A stretch of DNA of 64,000 nucleotides from Ciona intestinalis (lineage: Eukaryota > Chordata > Ascidiacea > Phlebobranchia > Cionidae): the NCBI RefSeq assembly GCF_000224145.3, contig NC_020170.2, positions 4,418,646-4,482,645 of the forward strand, given 5' to 3'. Below are positions 47,801-57,439 of this stretch, one piece after another (position 1 is the stretch's first letter; the number at the start of each line of letters is the position of its first letter). Under the pieces are notes generated by a model. It was not told the origin of the DNA, did no database searches, and was given only the letters and a program-made list of their open reading frames with translations. A program made the position numbers and the translations under genes.

Positions 47801-50800
47801 GGTGGAAAATCTCTGGCAATCTTTCTGGCGCGCAGATTCCGAGAATATGATGTAAGTCTCCTGCATGGTGTATGTATATTATATCTTTTTTTTAACCTAA
47901 ACCTGTGGTTATATTTAATACTGTGTAAAAACTATTGTAAAGTTTCATGTGCCCGTGTATTTCTACGTTTTCGCAAGATTTACTACACTTATAGAGTTGT
48001 TTAGCAATTTAAAACATTTTTACGATTTTTTTCTATTTTTTTGGTTTTAGGAAAAGCGAGTTAGAGGCTAAACTTCCCCGACACAAATTAATGATCATGT
48101 GTAACTGGATTCCCGTGCAACGCTGGATAAAAGACAGCGACCACATGATGTACCAGAGTTTGGTTGAGGTTCTAATTCCAGACGTACTTCGTCCCATACC
48201 AAGTAAGTAAAAAAATAAAATAACTCACTAAATAGAACCCGTATGCTTACATGTGTTACAAAACCGGTAAATTGGTGGTCGGTTCGCCTATTTATGCGTT
48301 TAATATGACTGTTTTCGGCTTTAAGCCATATTGATTTTACCTCAAAATTTTTCACTTTTGTATACCTTATCATACTATGGCGTCATCTTATCATATGACG
48401 TCATCTTATCGTGACGTCGTTGTAAACCGATTTCTTTCTCCCAGGCGCCCTCACACAAGCTATACGTAACTTCGCTAAAGGATTGGAAGCAGGTTTAAAC
48501 AACGCATTGAAGAAAGCAGATATTCCGCCAGATCTTACAAAGCTGAAGGTAAAAAATATTAGCACGATATTTTCAATGTGCCTGCTGAAAATAACACTTT
48601 TTTACTTTATTTACAGATCCCTTTTTGTAGTATAATTTACACTTTACGTGATACGGTGGGGATAAATGGGATACCGTTAGCACCTAAATCCCATATTACC
48701 TGTGGCCGTGTTTTCTTTACTACCAAATGGGACGAGAGAGAGAACAAAAAATATCTCATCTTACCCCACTTTATTTTAACTCTAAATTGCCCTTTTTCGC
48801 CAGATCGCGGCGGTTTCAGCATTTTCTCAAACCCTACGACGTTATACTTCACTCAACCACCTGGCACAAGCTGCTAGAGCCGTGTTGAATAATGTGGCGC
48901 AGATCAACCAAATGTTGGCCGACCTCAACCGTGTGGACTTTACGAATGTACAGGTAAGGTGTGGCAATTAAAAAAATGTTTATTATGTCACGGCCTACTA
49001 GAGATATATCTATATCTCTAGTAGGCCGTGATTATGTCAATATACTCGATGGCGCAGCCAGGGAGGTTTTGGCGTCGCAAACCCCGTTCCTTCAAAAAAT
49101 TAAAAATAATGTTATAAAAACAATAATTAATTAAAAAATAGAGATAAATTTTCCATCTAAAATGGCACCATTAAAAAGGAAACTGTCGATTTAGGCGAAA
49201 TATATATCTGTTTTGTTATACGTGGTCGGGCTTGGTTGTTGTTCGTTACGCTTGTGTAGCACCAGATCTTAAATAAATTTTGGTCGTTAAATTAATCGTT
49301 AACGATTTGCTTGAATACTTAATACAGGAGCAAGCTTCATGGGTGTGCCAGTGCCCCGACAGCGTCGTACACGAAGCCTAGAGACCGATTTTCAAAAACT
49401 GCTTTTGTCGGAACAACGGACTTTGGAACAGTGGTCCGACTGGCTTGAAACTGTCGTTGGCAAAATGCTCTTGCCGCACGAGGGCACTCCGGGGTTTACA
49501 AAAGCAGCAAGGCAGTTTTTGCTCAAGTGGTGTTTCTACAGGTACTTATATAGTTAACTACTTCATTCTCTCTCATTTTCGCAACTGTTGCTACAACGAA
49601 TGGCGACCTTTTCAAGTTCGTTGTTTGTGCATAATATAAGGACATTAATACGCTCATAATAGTAACAACGTTAAGCCTCGGACTAGAGGCAAGCGCGCTC
49701 ACCATTATGCCATTACTTTAACATTATTTTTAAAAAAAATCTAAAAAAATTTTTTTTTTTTTTCTAAATATATGTTAAAAATCTACTTTTAATACAGCTC
49801 AATGGTGATACGAGACCTGACACTCCGTTCAGCTGCCAGCTTCGGTAGTTTTCACCTTATCCGTCTGTTGTACGACGAATACATGTTTTACCTGGTAGAA
49901 CATAGAGTGGCGCAAGCTACTGGTGAAACGGCCATTGCTGTTATGGGAGAGTTCGCTAATATATCGGTCGGTCAATTCGGCATGCCAGGTATTTTAACTT
50001 GATTGTACTCGTTATTTTTAAGCAGAATTGGAGTTGTCTTAACTGTATAAAGATAATAACACGTTTATCCTAAATGTTAGTTTTTAAATGCGATTATAGC
50101 TGCTCTGCATTTTTTTAAAGGAATAATGTAAAAAATAAACTGATTTTTTTTACAGTTATCAGTGTTTTAACCAACGAATGTATTTACTATCATACAGTAA
50201 TTCTAACATACAATACCACTACATACCGTTTACTTTCACATCCTGTTGTAAACAGATTCTCCATCGTCTTCCATGGGCACAGATTCGTCTGCCACTCCCT
50301 CTCCAGCATTTATAGCTTCGGCTCCAATATCCATCATCACTTCTTCTATCAAGCAATTCGGTAAATTAAAGAAAAAATCTATAATTTAGAACAAAACTAT
50401 TTTAACATTACAACTAGAACTTTGTATATAGGGGTGAGGTTCTTTTTTTTTTCTTTCTTGTTCTATTTTCCTAATCTGTTAGCAAAGGCTATCCATGTAT
50501 AAATCTGTTTATTACTTAATTTGTTACTAAAAATGACTATATAAGTGGACAATCACATGAACAATCTTACCCCAACCTTTTATTCTATATGGGTAAAGTT
50601 CTGTCGAGGTTTGAAATTTATACCAGTTTTGGCCGAACACACACACCAATTCCTAATACATAGACTTCACCCAACAGAAAAAGGCGTAAAGCGACCAGCA
50701 GAAGCTATGAACGAAACCGACAACCCATTGGGTTCTGTTTCCATCGGTGGCATCAAGGCGACAGCAGTGACAGATATGATGACGGTTAAGACACAGGACG

Positions 50801-50811
50801 GATCATCCTGA
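38771..50811 (+). CDS. RFX: RFX1/2/3-type winged-helix transcription factor, about 19 exons
   Basis: Binds X-box DNA and drives cilium genes (family knowledge). Exons: 38771-38876 (first, one of several), 40526-40584, 43660-43725, 44133-44234 (probable), 44458-44528, 44863-45010, 45299-45457, 46018-46199, 46595-46714, 47319-47517, 47718-47851, 48051-48202, 48445-48548, 48804-48953, 49328-49541, 49798-49988, 50256-50360 and 50678-50811. Phases agree everywhere except inside 49328-49541, which is one base short (see that entry). Order of parts: Gln/Ser/Thr-rich activation region with HTTRASPAT; DNA-binding domain (46018-46714); B/C region (SLYREHC-like DLYRDHCANVLDIIV); dimerisation region from VLIPDVLRPIP through TLRRYTSLNHLAQAARAVL to SSMVIRDLTLRSAASFGSFH; variable C-terminus. 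About 764-798 residues, near the length of RFX2/3. Introns hold two MITEs and a SINE. Confidence 0.92.
40078..40083 (+). promoter_or_regulatory. TATA box of RFX alternative first exon b
   Basis: TATAAA 44 bp before the ATG at 40127, a good position for a start site near 40,108 with a very short 5'UTR. Confidence 0.45.
40127..40454 (+). CDS. RFX: RFX alternative first exon b, Tyr/Gln/Asn-rich
   Basis: ATG at 40127 opens 109 codons that end phase 1 at G|GTATTA and so can join the exon at 40526, just as exon a does. The peptide is rich in Tyr, Gln, Asn and Ser (CSYATGNQYNQNQWHNST), an activation-domain-like composition. A spliced entry from upstream is unlikely: the AG nearest upstream would put a TAA in frame. 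Hence an alternative promoter is the simplest reading. Confidence 0.65.
41665..41672 (+). promoter_or_regulatory. Candidate internal promoter of RFX: TATA box followed by X-box-like motifs
   Basis: TATATAAA at 41665. It is followed by GTTGCCATGGCGAAC (41692-41706, imperfect), GTTGCCTAGCGAC (41814-41826, one mismatch to GTNRCC-N-RGYAAC) and GTCGCCTGGCAAC (41856-41868, perfect). The stretch 41690-42010 is GC-richer than its surroundings. A donor-like CAG|GTAGGA at 42046 could end a 5'UTR exon. It may drive the first exon at 42536. Inference only. Confidence 0.4.
42536..42709 (+). CDS. RFX: RFX possible alternative first exon c
   Basis: ATG at 42536 starts 58 codons (MPCVTDRSPNATPTAPKAMD...) ending phase 0 at CGT|GTAAGA, compatible with the exons at 43142 or 43660. 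GC-richer than flanks. No acceptor just upstream, so it would be a first exon. Ser/Thr/Pro/Asn-rich; no domain recognised. Confidence 0.45.
43142..43264 (+). CDS. RFX: RFX possible cassette exon
   Basis: Bounded by TTGTTTACAG and ACG|GTATAT, 123 bp, open and symmetric (phase 0 to 0), so it can be included or skipped without changing frame. Peptide: VDGLTATIRSEPAVITLYLQ and on. No clear vertebrate match. Confidence 0.4.
44133..44234 (+). CDS. RFX: RFX probable exon with weak donor
   Basis: A strong pyrimidine tract and CCCCAG precede 44133. The 102-bp, phase 0 to 0 exon is clearly GC-richer than its intron flanks and encodes HPTQASDSSVLSNTHHVLTL, then EVELDQSEHESHQ. The donor CAG|GTCTAA is weak, so skipping is possible. 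It fits between the exons at 43660 and 44458. Confidence 0.55.
44628..44712 (+). repeat. SINE-like tail fragment in RFX intron
   Basis: ACGAGGTAAATGAAACAGAA, CATCTGTCTTATATGACGAC, TGTCGTTTTACGGCTACGCG. Confidence 0.45.
46018..46714 (+). CDS. RFX: RFX DNA-binding domain (two exons)
   Basis: Exons 46018-46199 and 46595-46714 encode the winged-helix domain. It runs from VHWLMDHFENSEGVSLPRAL through the recognition segment SFGKLVRSVFIGLRTRRLGT, across the junction, to RGNSKYHYYGIRIKGNSPL. All residues I know as near-invariant in RFX1-3 are present (RTRRLGTRGNSKYHYYG). The intron between them holds a MITE copy at 46244-46430. Confidence 0.93.
46244..46430 (-). mobile_element. MITE copy within the RFX DNA-binding-domain intron
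   Basis: TAGTAGGGTGGGAGAAGTTG and GTGTCCCGTCTTACCCCACT ends; internal AGTAAACAAAGAGCATTTAA and AGACCGTTGTT. Confidence 0.75.
47106..47317 (+). repeat. SINE-like element at an RFX splice acceptor
   Basis: Head GGCGCTATAGCAAAGCGGTT has a box-A match (TAGCAAAGCGG). The body has CTTTGGGCAAAACACTTTAC and GGCAATTAAC; the tail has AAAGTCATATACGTGATAAC, and ends ACTTACATTCATTTG. It lies between two 14-bp direct repeats (47099-47112 and 47318-47331). The right one forms the start of RFX exon 47319. Confidence 0.6.
48651..48770 (+). mobile_element. MITE copy with central deletion, family B, in RFX intron
   Basis: GCACCTAAATCCCATATTAC is followed almost directly by TTTACTACCAAATGGGACGA; ends GATGG-type and CATCTTACCCCAC retained. 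Confidence 0.7.
48982..49039. repeat. Perfect 21-bp-arm palindrome flanked by 9-bp direct repeats
   Basis: 48988-49031 is an inverted repeat (TCACGGCCTACTAGAGATAT then its exact complement, 2-bp loop). ATTATGTCA occurs at 48982-48990 and again at 49031-49039. It looks like a miniature insertion with target duplication, in an RFX intron. Confidence 0.85.
49328..49541 (+). CDS. RFX: RFX dimerisation-region exon with apparent 1-base deletion
   Basis: The exon opens in phase 0 with EQASWVCQCPDSVVH, exactly the family pattern, but then meets TAG at 49379. The next family residues, LETDFQKLLLSEQRTLEQW, are in the +1 frame and run on to the donor. Length is 214, while entry phase 0 and exit phase 2 require 215 or equivalent. 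The break lies between about 49368 and 49378 (near CACGAAGC). Either a missing base in this assembly or a disabled allele; the rest of the gene is intact. Confidence 0.8.
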
Positions 50812-51287
50812 ATATCATCCTAAACCACAAATATTACACCATATTCTCAGCACGGGACGAAGTCGAATCACCGGCGCTATCTTATCTGACATTCGTGCAA
50901 AGCCCGTGCAATTTCTTGGACCGAAAACACAGAACATTATTGTAATTAGTGGCCTGAAACATTACTGATTCAATGAAATACGAAAATGCTTCAGCTGCCT
51001 ATATGTTACACCAGGGACTTATACAAAAATAGCGTAAATTTTAACCACCTACAAAAAGCATCCGTGTAGCATTGCTTTTACCACGATTGTTATATACCTT
51101 TAATTCTTCAACACAGCTTTTCAAACTATTACCAACTCTCCGGGCAAATGCAATATCTTGCCGCACCGTCACCAGCCCAGAGCGGCCACCAACCAACTGC
51201 CACGTCTGCTTCTACGTCCAGCCTCCAATCCTACCAGCTTCTACGTTCCAAAATCCCGGGCCCTAATTCTGCAGTTTAAATAATAAA
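50812..51287 (+). other. RFX 3' region with poly(A) signal and possible alternative last exon
   Basis: AATAAA at 51282-51287 is the probable RFX poly(A) signal. Before it, a CTTCAACACAG acceptor (ends 51116) leads into a GC-richer stretch open in all three frames to about 51270. One frame reads FSNYYQLSGQMQYLAAPSPA and on, a Ser/Gln/Pro-rich tail plausible for RFX. No donor of matching phase 2 was found in the preceding exons, so it may simply be 3'UTR. Confidence 0.4.
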
Positions 51288-54200
51288 AAAATTCTGCGCC
51301 ACATTCACTGGTTGCAAGTTGTTAGTCTGCACTATATAATTATCTATATAACCGGACTTTTATGTTGTTTTCTGTGTCCACTTCTTGAATTTTCGTGCCT
51401 TCACCCAAGCGTAATGTAACCGCTTCTGTGTTTTACAATACAAATATGTTAGGCGTTATTGGACTCTATGCTCACAGGCGCCGCTATTTGGGTATTTTGT
51501 TAATAGCATAAAGCGAGCGACAGGCAATATTAAGTTTCCGTTAATCCCGTATATAACATGCACTTCTTATATACGTAGCAGTATAGTGGCGAAGATACAA
51601 ATACCCTATACTTCTAATGTAGTGATATATATACACGTATCTGTAGTAAGAGGGTTTCAGAAGTAAGAGGATTTTCAAGCAAAGAAACTGGATATTAGTT
51701 TTTAGCTTTTTGTTTCTGGGTATATTTTACGACCTGTTGCTCAATCAGCAACTTATAATCCCTTTATGTTAGTATCGAACGCATCGTATTTCAAGAATAG
51801 TACTTTCGTCACCAAAACGCCGACAAAGGAGATCTGCATGGTTGGTTTAAATACGCTAGTTCTTAGTGTCTTCTATCATCGTTTTTAACTGACATATTTA
51901 TTTCTAAAATACGTCAATCCAGCGGCCTATTAACCAATTGTGTCTGTTGAAGGCGCTCAATTTGCCCGTGTTGCGAAAAACGAAGGTAATCTGTAGTTAC
52001 TAAAGATATTATGAGTGCTTCTATAATCCCAAAACGTGCAGAGAAACCGACACCCATGCCTTGAACCGCTTCGGTATTTAATAATGAGCGTAACGATGGC
52101 CCGAGGCGCTAATTTAATCTTGTTCCATTCGAATGTGGGAACAGAACTACCATAGTTGCGAGCAAGGTGGAAAGCGTCACAGTTATTTATGTTTTAGGAA
52201 GTTAGTTGCTGCCACTGCATGTTTTACATCGAGTGTAACATATTTAAAAGGTTAAAAATAAATGTAGTAGGGTGGGGAAAGATGGGACATCTTTTCGTTC
52301 TGTTTTATCGTTCCATTTAATATATAGTAAACAAAGAACATTTCCCTCCCACCTATATATAGCTACTATATATAGCTAAATTAAGAAATCGTTTTGAAAT
52401 TTGATTCCTAAAGTTGAAGGTTTTGTTCTGCAGAAGTGAATGTTCCGTGTAATGTACAGTGTGAGAACAGCAACGTGGACTCGCATTATCCAAAGTTCAT
52501 TGACCCTTGGTGTAAACAAGAGCCACGTAATTTGCCCTCGAAGCGGAAAGTCCGTGCGAGCAAATCGCCTTTTCATTGTTTAAGTGACGAGCAATTCACA
52601 TTGCTTTGACGAAGTTTATTGGAACGATAAAACCGCCAATGCGTGGGCTAATGTAAAGGGAGTGTATAGATCGCATAAGTGCCACCCGCCGAGTTTCTCC
52701 TGAAAGTATTTGCCACAGACAGTATACTTGGTTCAGTTAGTTATAGCTTCGAGCGTTACAGGTTTGATCTATCCGCCTTTCAGTAAGCGATAAAACCAGG
52801 CCTTGAATTAAATACTTTATCCGACGATCAAACTGCACTTAAAACGAGGATCCGTTCGGGATCAAACCCGCAATTAGGTCAAGAACGAAATCTATTTTTA
52901 ATTATGTTTGGTAAAGGTTTCTGGCAGTCTCATACATTCTAATCTGGAATAGCGAGTTCTGAATATTGTATTGTGTATTCTACAGCAGTGGTGGTGAGAT
53001 TTAAAGAGATTTTTAAGCAGTTCTATAATGTTTAAATGAGAATACTTTGTAAGCAAACCATTCATAACAACTTCTATTATATTGAGTTAAATTGCCAGGT
53101 ATGTCTAAATTCAACAGCTTCGGTAATGGCGCATTCTTTGTCATAATTATACGGAGGCAGGCTGGTGTACGAAGAAATTCCATTTCGACACGACATGTTG
53201 CGCTGTAGTGACTCAAGTTTCAAAGTTATGATAAGCTTTAAGAAAAGTGTAGACAGGCGTACTGCTTAACAAAACATTTGCAGACTATTAAAAATTATTT
53301 AAAGTATTAATAAGCGCTACTTTAATATTTTTGTATGTTTACCAGTAATGAGTTTCGTACAGAATACGTTGCGCCGTGAATTGAAATGTGTGTTAACTTA
53401 ACCTAGATTGAATGCATTCCGTCTCGAGTACAAATGCCTTTCTGATTTGTTGTCTTGTTTGTTTTGCGTCTCTCTCGCTCTTGTTCAATATTTAGAAAGC
53501 CGTTGTGACTATGCTGTGTAATGAAACCACAGGGATATTGGTTTACCGCGTATAGTAATTTCGATGTCATAAACTTGTATTTGGAACTCTCGAAGCGTTA
53601 AAACCCCATGGTATGCCCTTTAAATAGGTGCAGTATTACCCAGTAAGTCAGGTAGGCTACACACGCTCATATATAGCGACCCAGCTGCCCAATCGAGTCC
53701 GAATCTGTTAATTTTTATTCAAACCCTGAAGTGTACTTGTGTAATTCAAGTGGTTTACTAAACTTGATAGCGAGTATCCGCCAACAGGATACGACGATTT
53801 CGCCCTGTCTGAAAGCGTAGCATACCGGCTTGGCAAAGCGTTAGTTTTTGAGCTTTGATACGCAGTGTGAGTATAGAACACGTTAATTTGGGCGCTTAGA
53901 GTGTGGTTTGGTCTATTTTAAAGCTACAGTAAACTGTGTTTAGGTACAGATACAATTTTGTTGCTTAGTCAGAATCAAACGACTCCGAGGGTAGTCATAT
54001 ATTTAGAAACGACTTTTGTTCTGATTCTTATTTATTGACTATCTATACTGATCCGAGGTTTTTGAAATATACATTCGTGATGAAAATAAATGTCCTTATA
54101 TCGCCGTAGGCTCTATTTGTTATGACTCTTCGTAAATATTTGCTCTGGGCGTGCGTTTTGAAATCGAGTCAGCTTTGTATTGGTATCTTCCTATACGAAC

Positions 54201-55886
54201 AGGTAGTTTATTTTTACTGTTAAGTAAGTCCATATCCAGCTATGGGCTTTACCACAGAGAGAGTTGCTTACTTTCAAGTGTTAAAAGGCTGATTTTGAAT
54301 AATGCAATAGCTTCGCTGTGTGTAACCAAACCACTCGTTCAAAAGATCTAGTTTTGTTTTGTTTGTACACGGGTCATTTACTGTAATCGGTTTGAATCTT
54401 ATTTAGGTTTCCTGCATACAGTAGCTTGAAGAAAAACAAATTGGTAAAAAATGCCAAAGGCAAGATGAACTATAACCGTACAAGTTATTATAAGCCGGTG
54501 ACACAGATTAATAGATATGACATATGGGTTTTTAGCTTGCACTGTTAGAATTTGATGTTATTTTATAAACAGAAAGGCCCTCCGCTGTGTTAAAATGGTA
54601 TTACTTTTTTGCTGTCAAACAATTTTACGTTTATTGCTTGTTAAATGAAAATACGGGGTTTCCAACAGTTCATATAACTTTGTATTGGTACAATTATAAA
54701 GTGTGTTATTGTAGTCTTTTGATCTATACTGTTTTTTCTAGTCAGCCAGCCAGGCAGATGTGTAACCAATGCGACCAAAATGAAACCCGAAGTCAGTTCC
54801 TATACTTCAAGTTTGCAGCTATCTTTCTATTCCGTCGCAGTAATAGCGTTGAAAGCTGCTAGAACTATCGATTTACCCAATACAGTTTTCAGTCGAGTGG
54901 TCAGGTGATAGGCCAGACAGTTAAGAGTATAGGCATTTGTTACGTCTTTTGTGTCGCAACAATTGCTCCTCGGCTATTTCAAGCCTATACTCGATTTTAT
55001 TGTTTTGAAACTTCGAGCCGGTTATTAGTTTAGCCATGACTTGAGCCTTCAGGCATACGACGTTTTTGTGGATTACTTTTCGCATACTTATTACTTATCA
55101 CTCCTTGCCAAATAGTCGAGGTAATGCTCCGTTTTTAGCTGGCTGCGTGAGTGCTAGGAGACTGATAATCAAGCAGAATGTCTGTGTTTGGGTTTACAGT
55201 TAAGCTTTTGAGTCAGAATGCATTTTCATTTTGGTTTTCAATTCATCAGTCAGGTTGTTCTGTTCTTGATCAATAAATATAAAGTGATGCGGTGTATCCC
55301 GCACAGCATTGGCTGTGAGATTGCAGTCAGATTTCATTCCACAAAAGCTTAGCTGACAGTACATTTTCATTTGTTATTGATGTTTGACTGGTACAGTATT
55401 ATCTTTGTTCGTATATAATCACTTACAGAACATAGACCGACTATCAGTTTAGAGGGCGTTGTGCAAGGGCATTTTCAAAGCTGCCTTTCGCTGTACACAG
55501 TCCGCAGTGTTCTGTTTCAAGATACGACTTACTTTGTAGGCAAGACGGTGCTTTAATTCCAGCAAACAGAACGTTATAGCATGAATGGGTGACGTAACTG
55601 TACTATTGTATTATCCGTTTCGTATCGGTGTGCCTCACCATTGTACCAACCGATAGACTATAGGGAAGAAAAATAGTGTTTTTCACGTGAGTGACGAGTG
55701 TATAAAATCATAGCCAGACGCGCGGGATGTCAAAATAAGTCATTAGGTACTTTTAGGTCGTCTAGTTTCTTATTTAATGTTTGCTTGGGTAGTGAAGTTC
55801 CAGACCACTAATAATGATTAATATAAAATAAACTATGAGTTCATGACGCCTTATCAGAGTACATTTTGCGGCGATGACGTTCTTGT
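51288..55886. other. Non-coding region downstream of RFX
   Basis: About 4.6 kb with no recognised exon on either strand. It contains one truncated MITE at 52.26 kb. Frames of 60-90 codons (for example near 52.4, 53.0 and 54.6 kb) have no family resemblance and AT-driven composition. Confidence 0.5.
52264..52340 (-). mobile_element. MITE fragment
   Basis: TAGTAGGGTGGGGAAAGATG end and ATAGTAAACAAAGAACATTT, then broken by a TATATAG-rich palindromic stretch. Confidence 0.68.
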
Positions 55887-56078
55887 TTAGCCAGACGCTT
55901 TAATCTTTGAGTAAGGGCTCACAGTTGTGCGGCTGTTTCGCTTCATATAGTTTGAAGTCAAGCGACGGATTTGTGAGATAGCTTTTCGCAGGTTACGTTT
56001 ACGTTTTGCCTGTTTCATACGTTTACAAGACATTCTACCCCTTTTAACGTTACGCCTCGGTGAAGTCATGCATACCAT
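55887..56078 (-). CDS. Small, very basic ORF (hypothetical)
   Basis: A 63-codon frame from ATG 56078 (second ATG 56069) with roughly a third Arg/Lys, including RRNVKRGRM and KQAKRKRNLRK. A TATAAA on the minus strand (56113-56108) lies 30 bp before the first ATG. The +1 frame remains open and basic past the stop (LKRLAKQERHRRKMYSDKAS), which could mean a frameshift. A basic nuclear protein such as a sperm chromatin protein is one possibility, but nothing specific is recognised and chance cannot be excluded. Confidence 0.3.
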   Translation of the reverse strand: MVCMTSPRRNVKRGRMSCKRMKQAKRKRNLRKAISQIRRLTSNYMKRNSRTTVSPYSKIKASG

Positions 56079-56107
56079 TCCCAGTCAAAATGCAACTGTA
56101 GCTCACC

Positions 56108-56113
56108 TTTATA
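56108..56113 (-). promoter_or_regulatory. TATA box upstream of small basic ORF
   Basis: TATAAA read on the minus strand within the palindromic CTTTATAAAG. Spacing to the ATG at 56078 would leave almost no 5'UTR, so the ATG at 56069 may be the start if the gene is real. Confidence 0.25.
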
Positions 56114-56448
56114 AAGGCTGTACGGATATGCTCTTTTAACTTTAGCCTATGCTCTATTTATAGCACTACCTCAAGAGTTTTGAATACGGATCCAATTGAT
56201 TGTAATTACAGAACTAATTTAACTTGTTTTGTGTATATTTAGAAACTTAGGCTCAGTTACTTGAGGATTCTGTACGTATTGAAGAAACTGCGCCTATGGC
56301 TTTTTGAGTCTATTGGATAACAATACTTAAATCGGACTTTTGTTAGTTGACTTGGATTTAACGAAAATTGGATTACATCAACATATAAAGATGGAAATAC
56401 TTACTGTGACAACGAATTCAACAAATGGTAAGGAAATAAAGATATTAT

Positions 56449-56645
56449 AGTTCTGTGGGGTAAGATGAGATACCTTTAGGCTTTAGCGCATAATATCAAA
56501 ATACACTGATCATGTTTTAAACAATTAATAACGGTCTATGGGAGTCGTGAGCATACGGTTTCATATTTTCATACATGTTCTTTGTTAAATATAAAATGGG
56601 ACGAAAAAAGGAATGAAAAGATGTCCCATCTTCTCCCACGCTAAT
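56449..56645 (+). mobile_element. MITE copy, family A
   Basis: GCGCATAATATCAAAATACA, ACAATTAATAACGGTCTATG, GGGAGTCGTGAGCATACGGT and GATGTCCCATCTTCTCCCAC. Confidence 0.74.
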
Positions 56646-56932
56646 ATATATATTTACACATACTTAAATCGGTACTGTGTTTGCTATACTATATTGATTG
56701 TAAATTGAAGTATATGGCTTATGTAGAAACGAAAACCACATAACTGTTATAATCCGTTCCAGGTGCTGTAATACTTTAATTGATTTTAATCGCAGTCGCT
56801 TTCACGTATTTAAAAAAAAATATATGCGAAGTGTTTATTTCATGTTTTTTAGTCAATTTTATTACAAACTTTAAAACTTGGCAGCGCGTCTAATACGTTT
56901 TGGTTTAAAAACTAAAACCATTTATAGGGATG

Positions 56933-57439
56933 TCAAAAGGTATTTTTTCCGAAAAAATAGTTTCGGGTAAAAAATCGAGCTTTGCATATGGACTGCCATG
57001 TTTGTATTGAAAATGGTTTAAAAATATCCGTTTTTTTAAACGAGTCTGCTTCGTGATTTAAAAGTCGCCGTAGCCGTTGGACCGTGTCGTTCACTCGTCG
57101 ACCCATTTCCCCGTCTGGTGAACATGAATTCAGCTTCGCCGCATTTGTGCTCTTTCTCAAAATGCTATAATCCTGTCACCCGTCCATACGATTCAGTACG
57201 ACACGCCGAAGATCCCACGACTGTAATCGAAAAGCTGCGCAACCGACCGTGAACTCGCGTCCGCGCGGCGATTCCCTTTGAATTTCTATAGTTCTAGACC
57301 CTCCACAGCAAATAAAAACGCTGCTTGACGGCGAAGGGCCTCTACTCAAAAGCTCATCGGTCGCAATAAGCCTCAACGAGACAGCACTGTGGGGTGTCTG
57401 CCGTTGTGAGTGTTGTTTCTGGGCCATGAACTTGTTCAA
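56933..57439 (-). other. Long frame interrupted by one TGA (hypothetical exon)
   Basis: Two frames, 57439-57176 and 57160-56933, are in the same phase and separated by a single TGA at 57178-57176, making a 169-codon stretch. The first half is GC-richer than its surroundings (RGPSPSSSVFICCGGSRTIE). GG|GTGACA at the TGA is a usable donor, so it may be one coding exon read into an intron. No downstream exon or family was recognised. Confidence 0.25.

Noticed and set aside
57176..57178. Selenocysteine reading of an in-frame TGA
   Set aside because: No selenoprotein motif around it and no SECIS-like structure looked for or evident; an intron donor explains it better.
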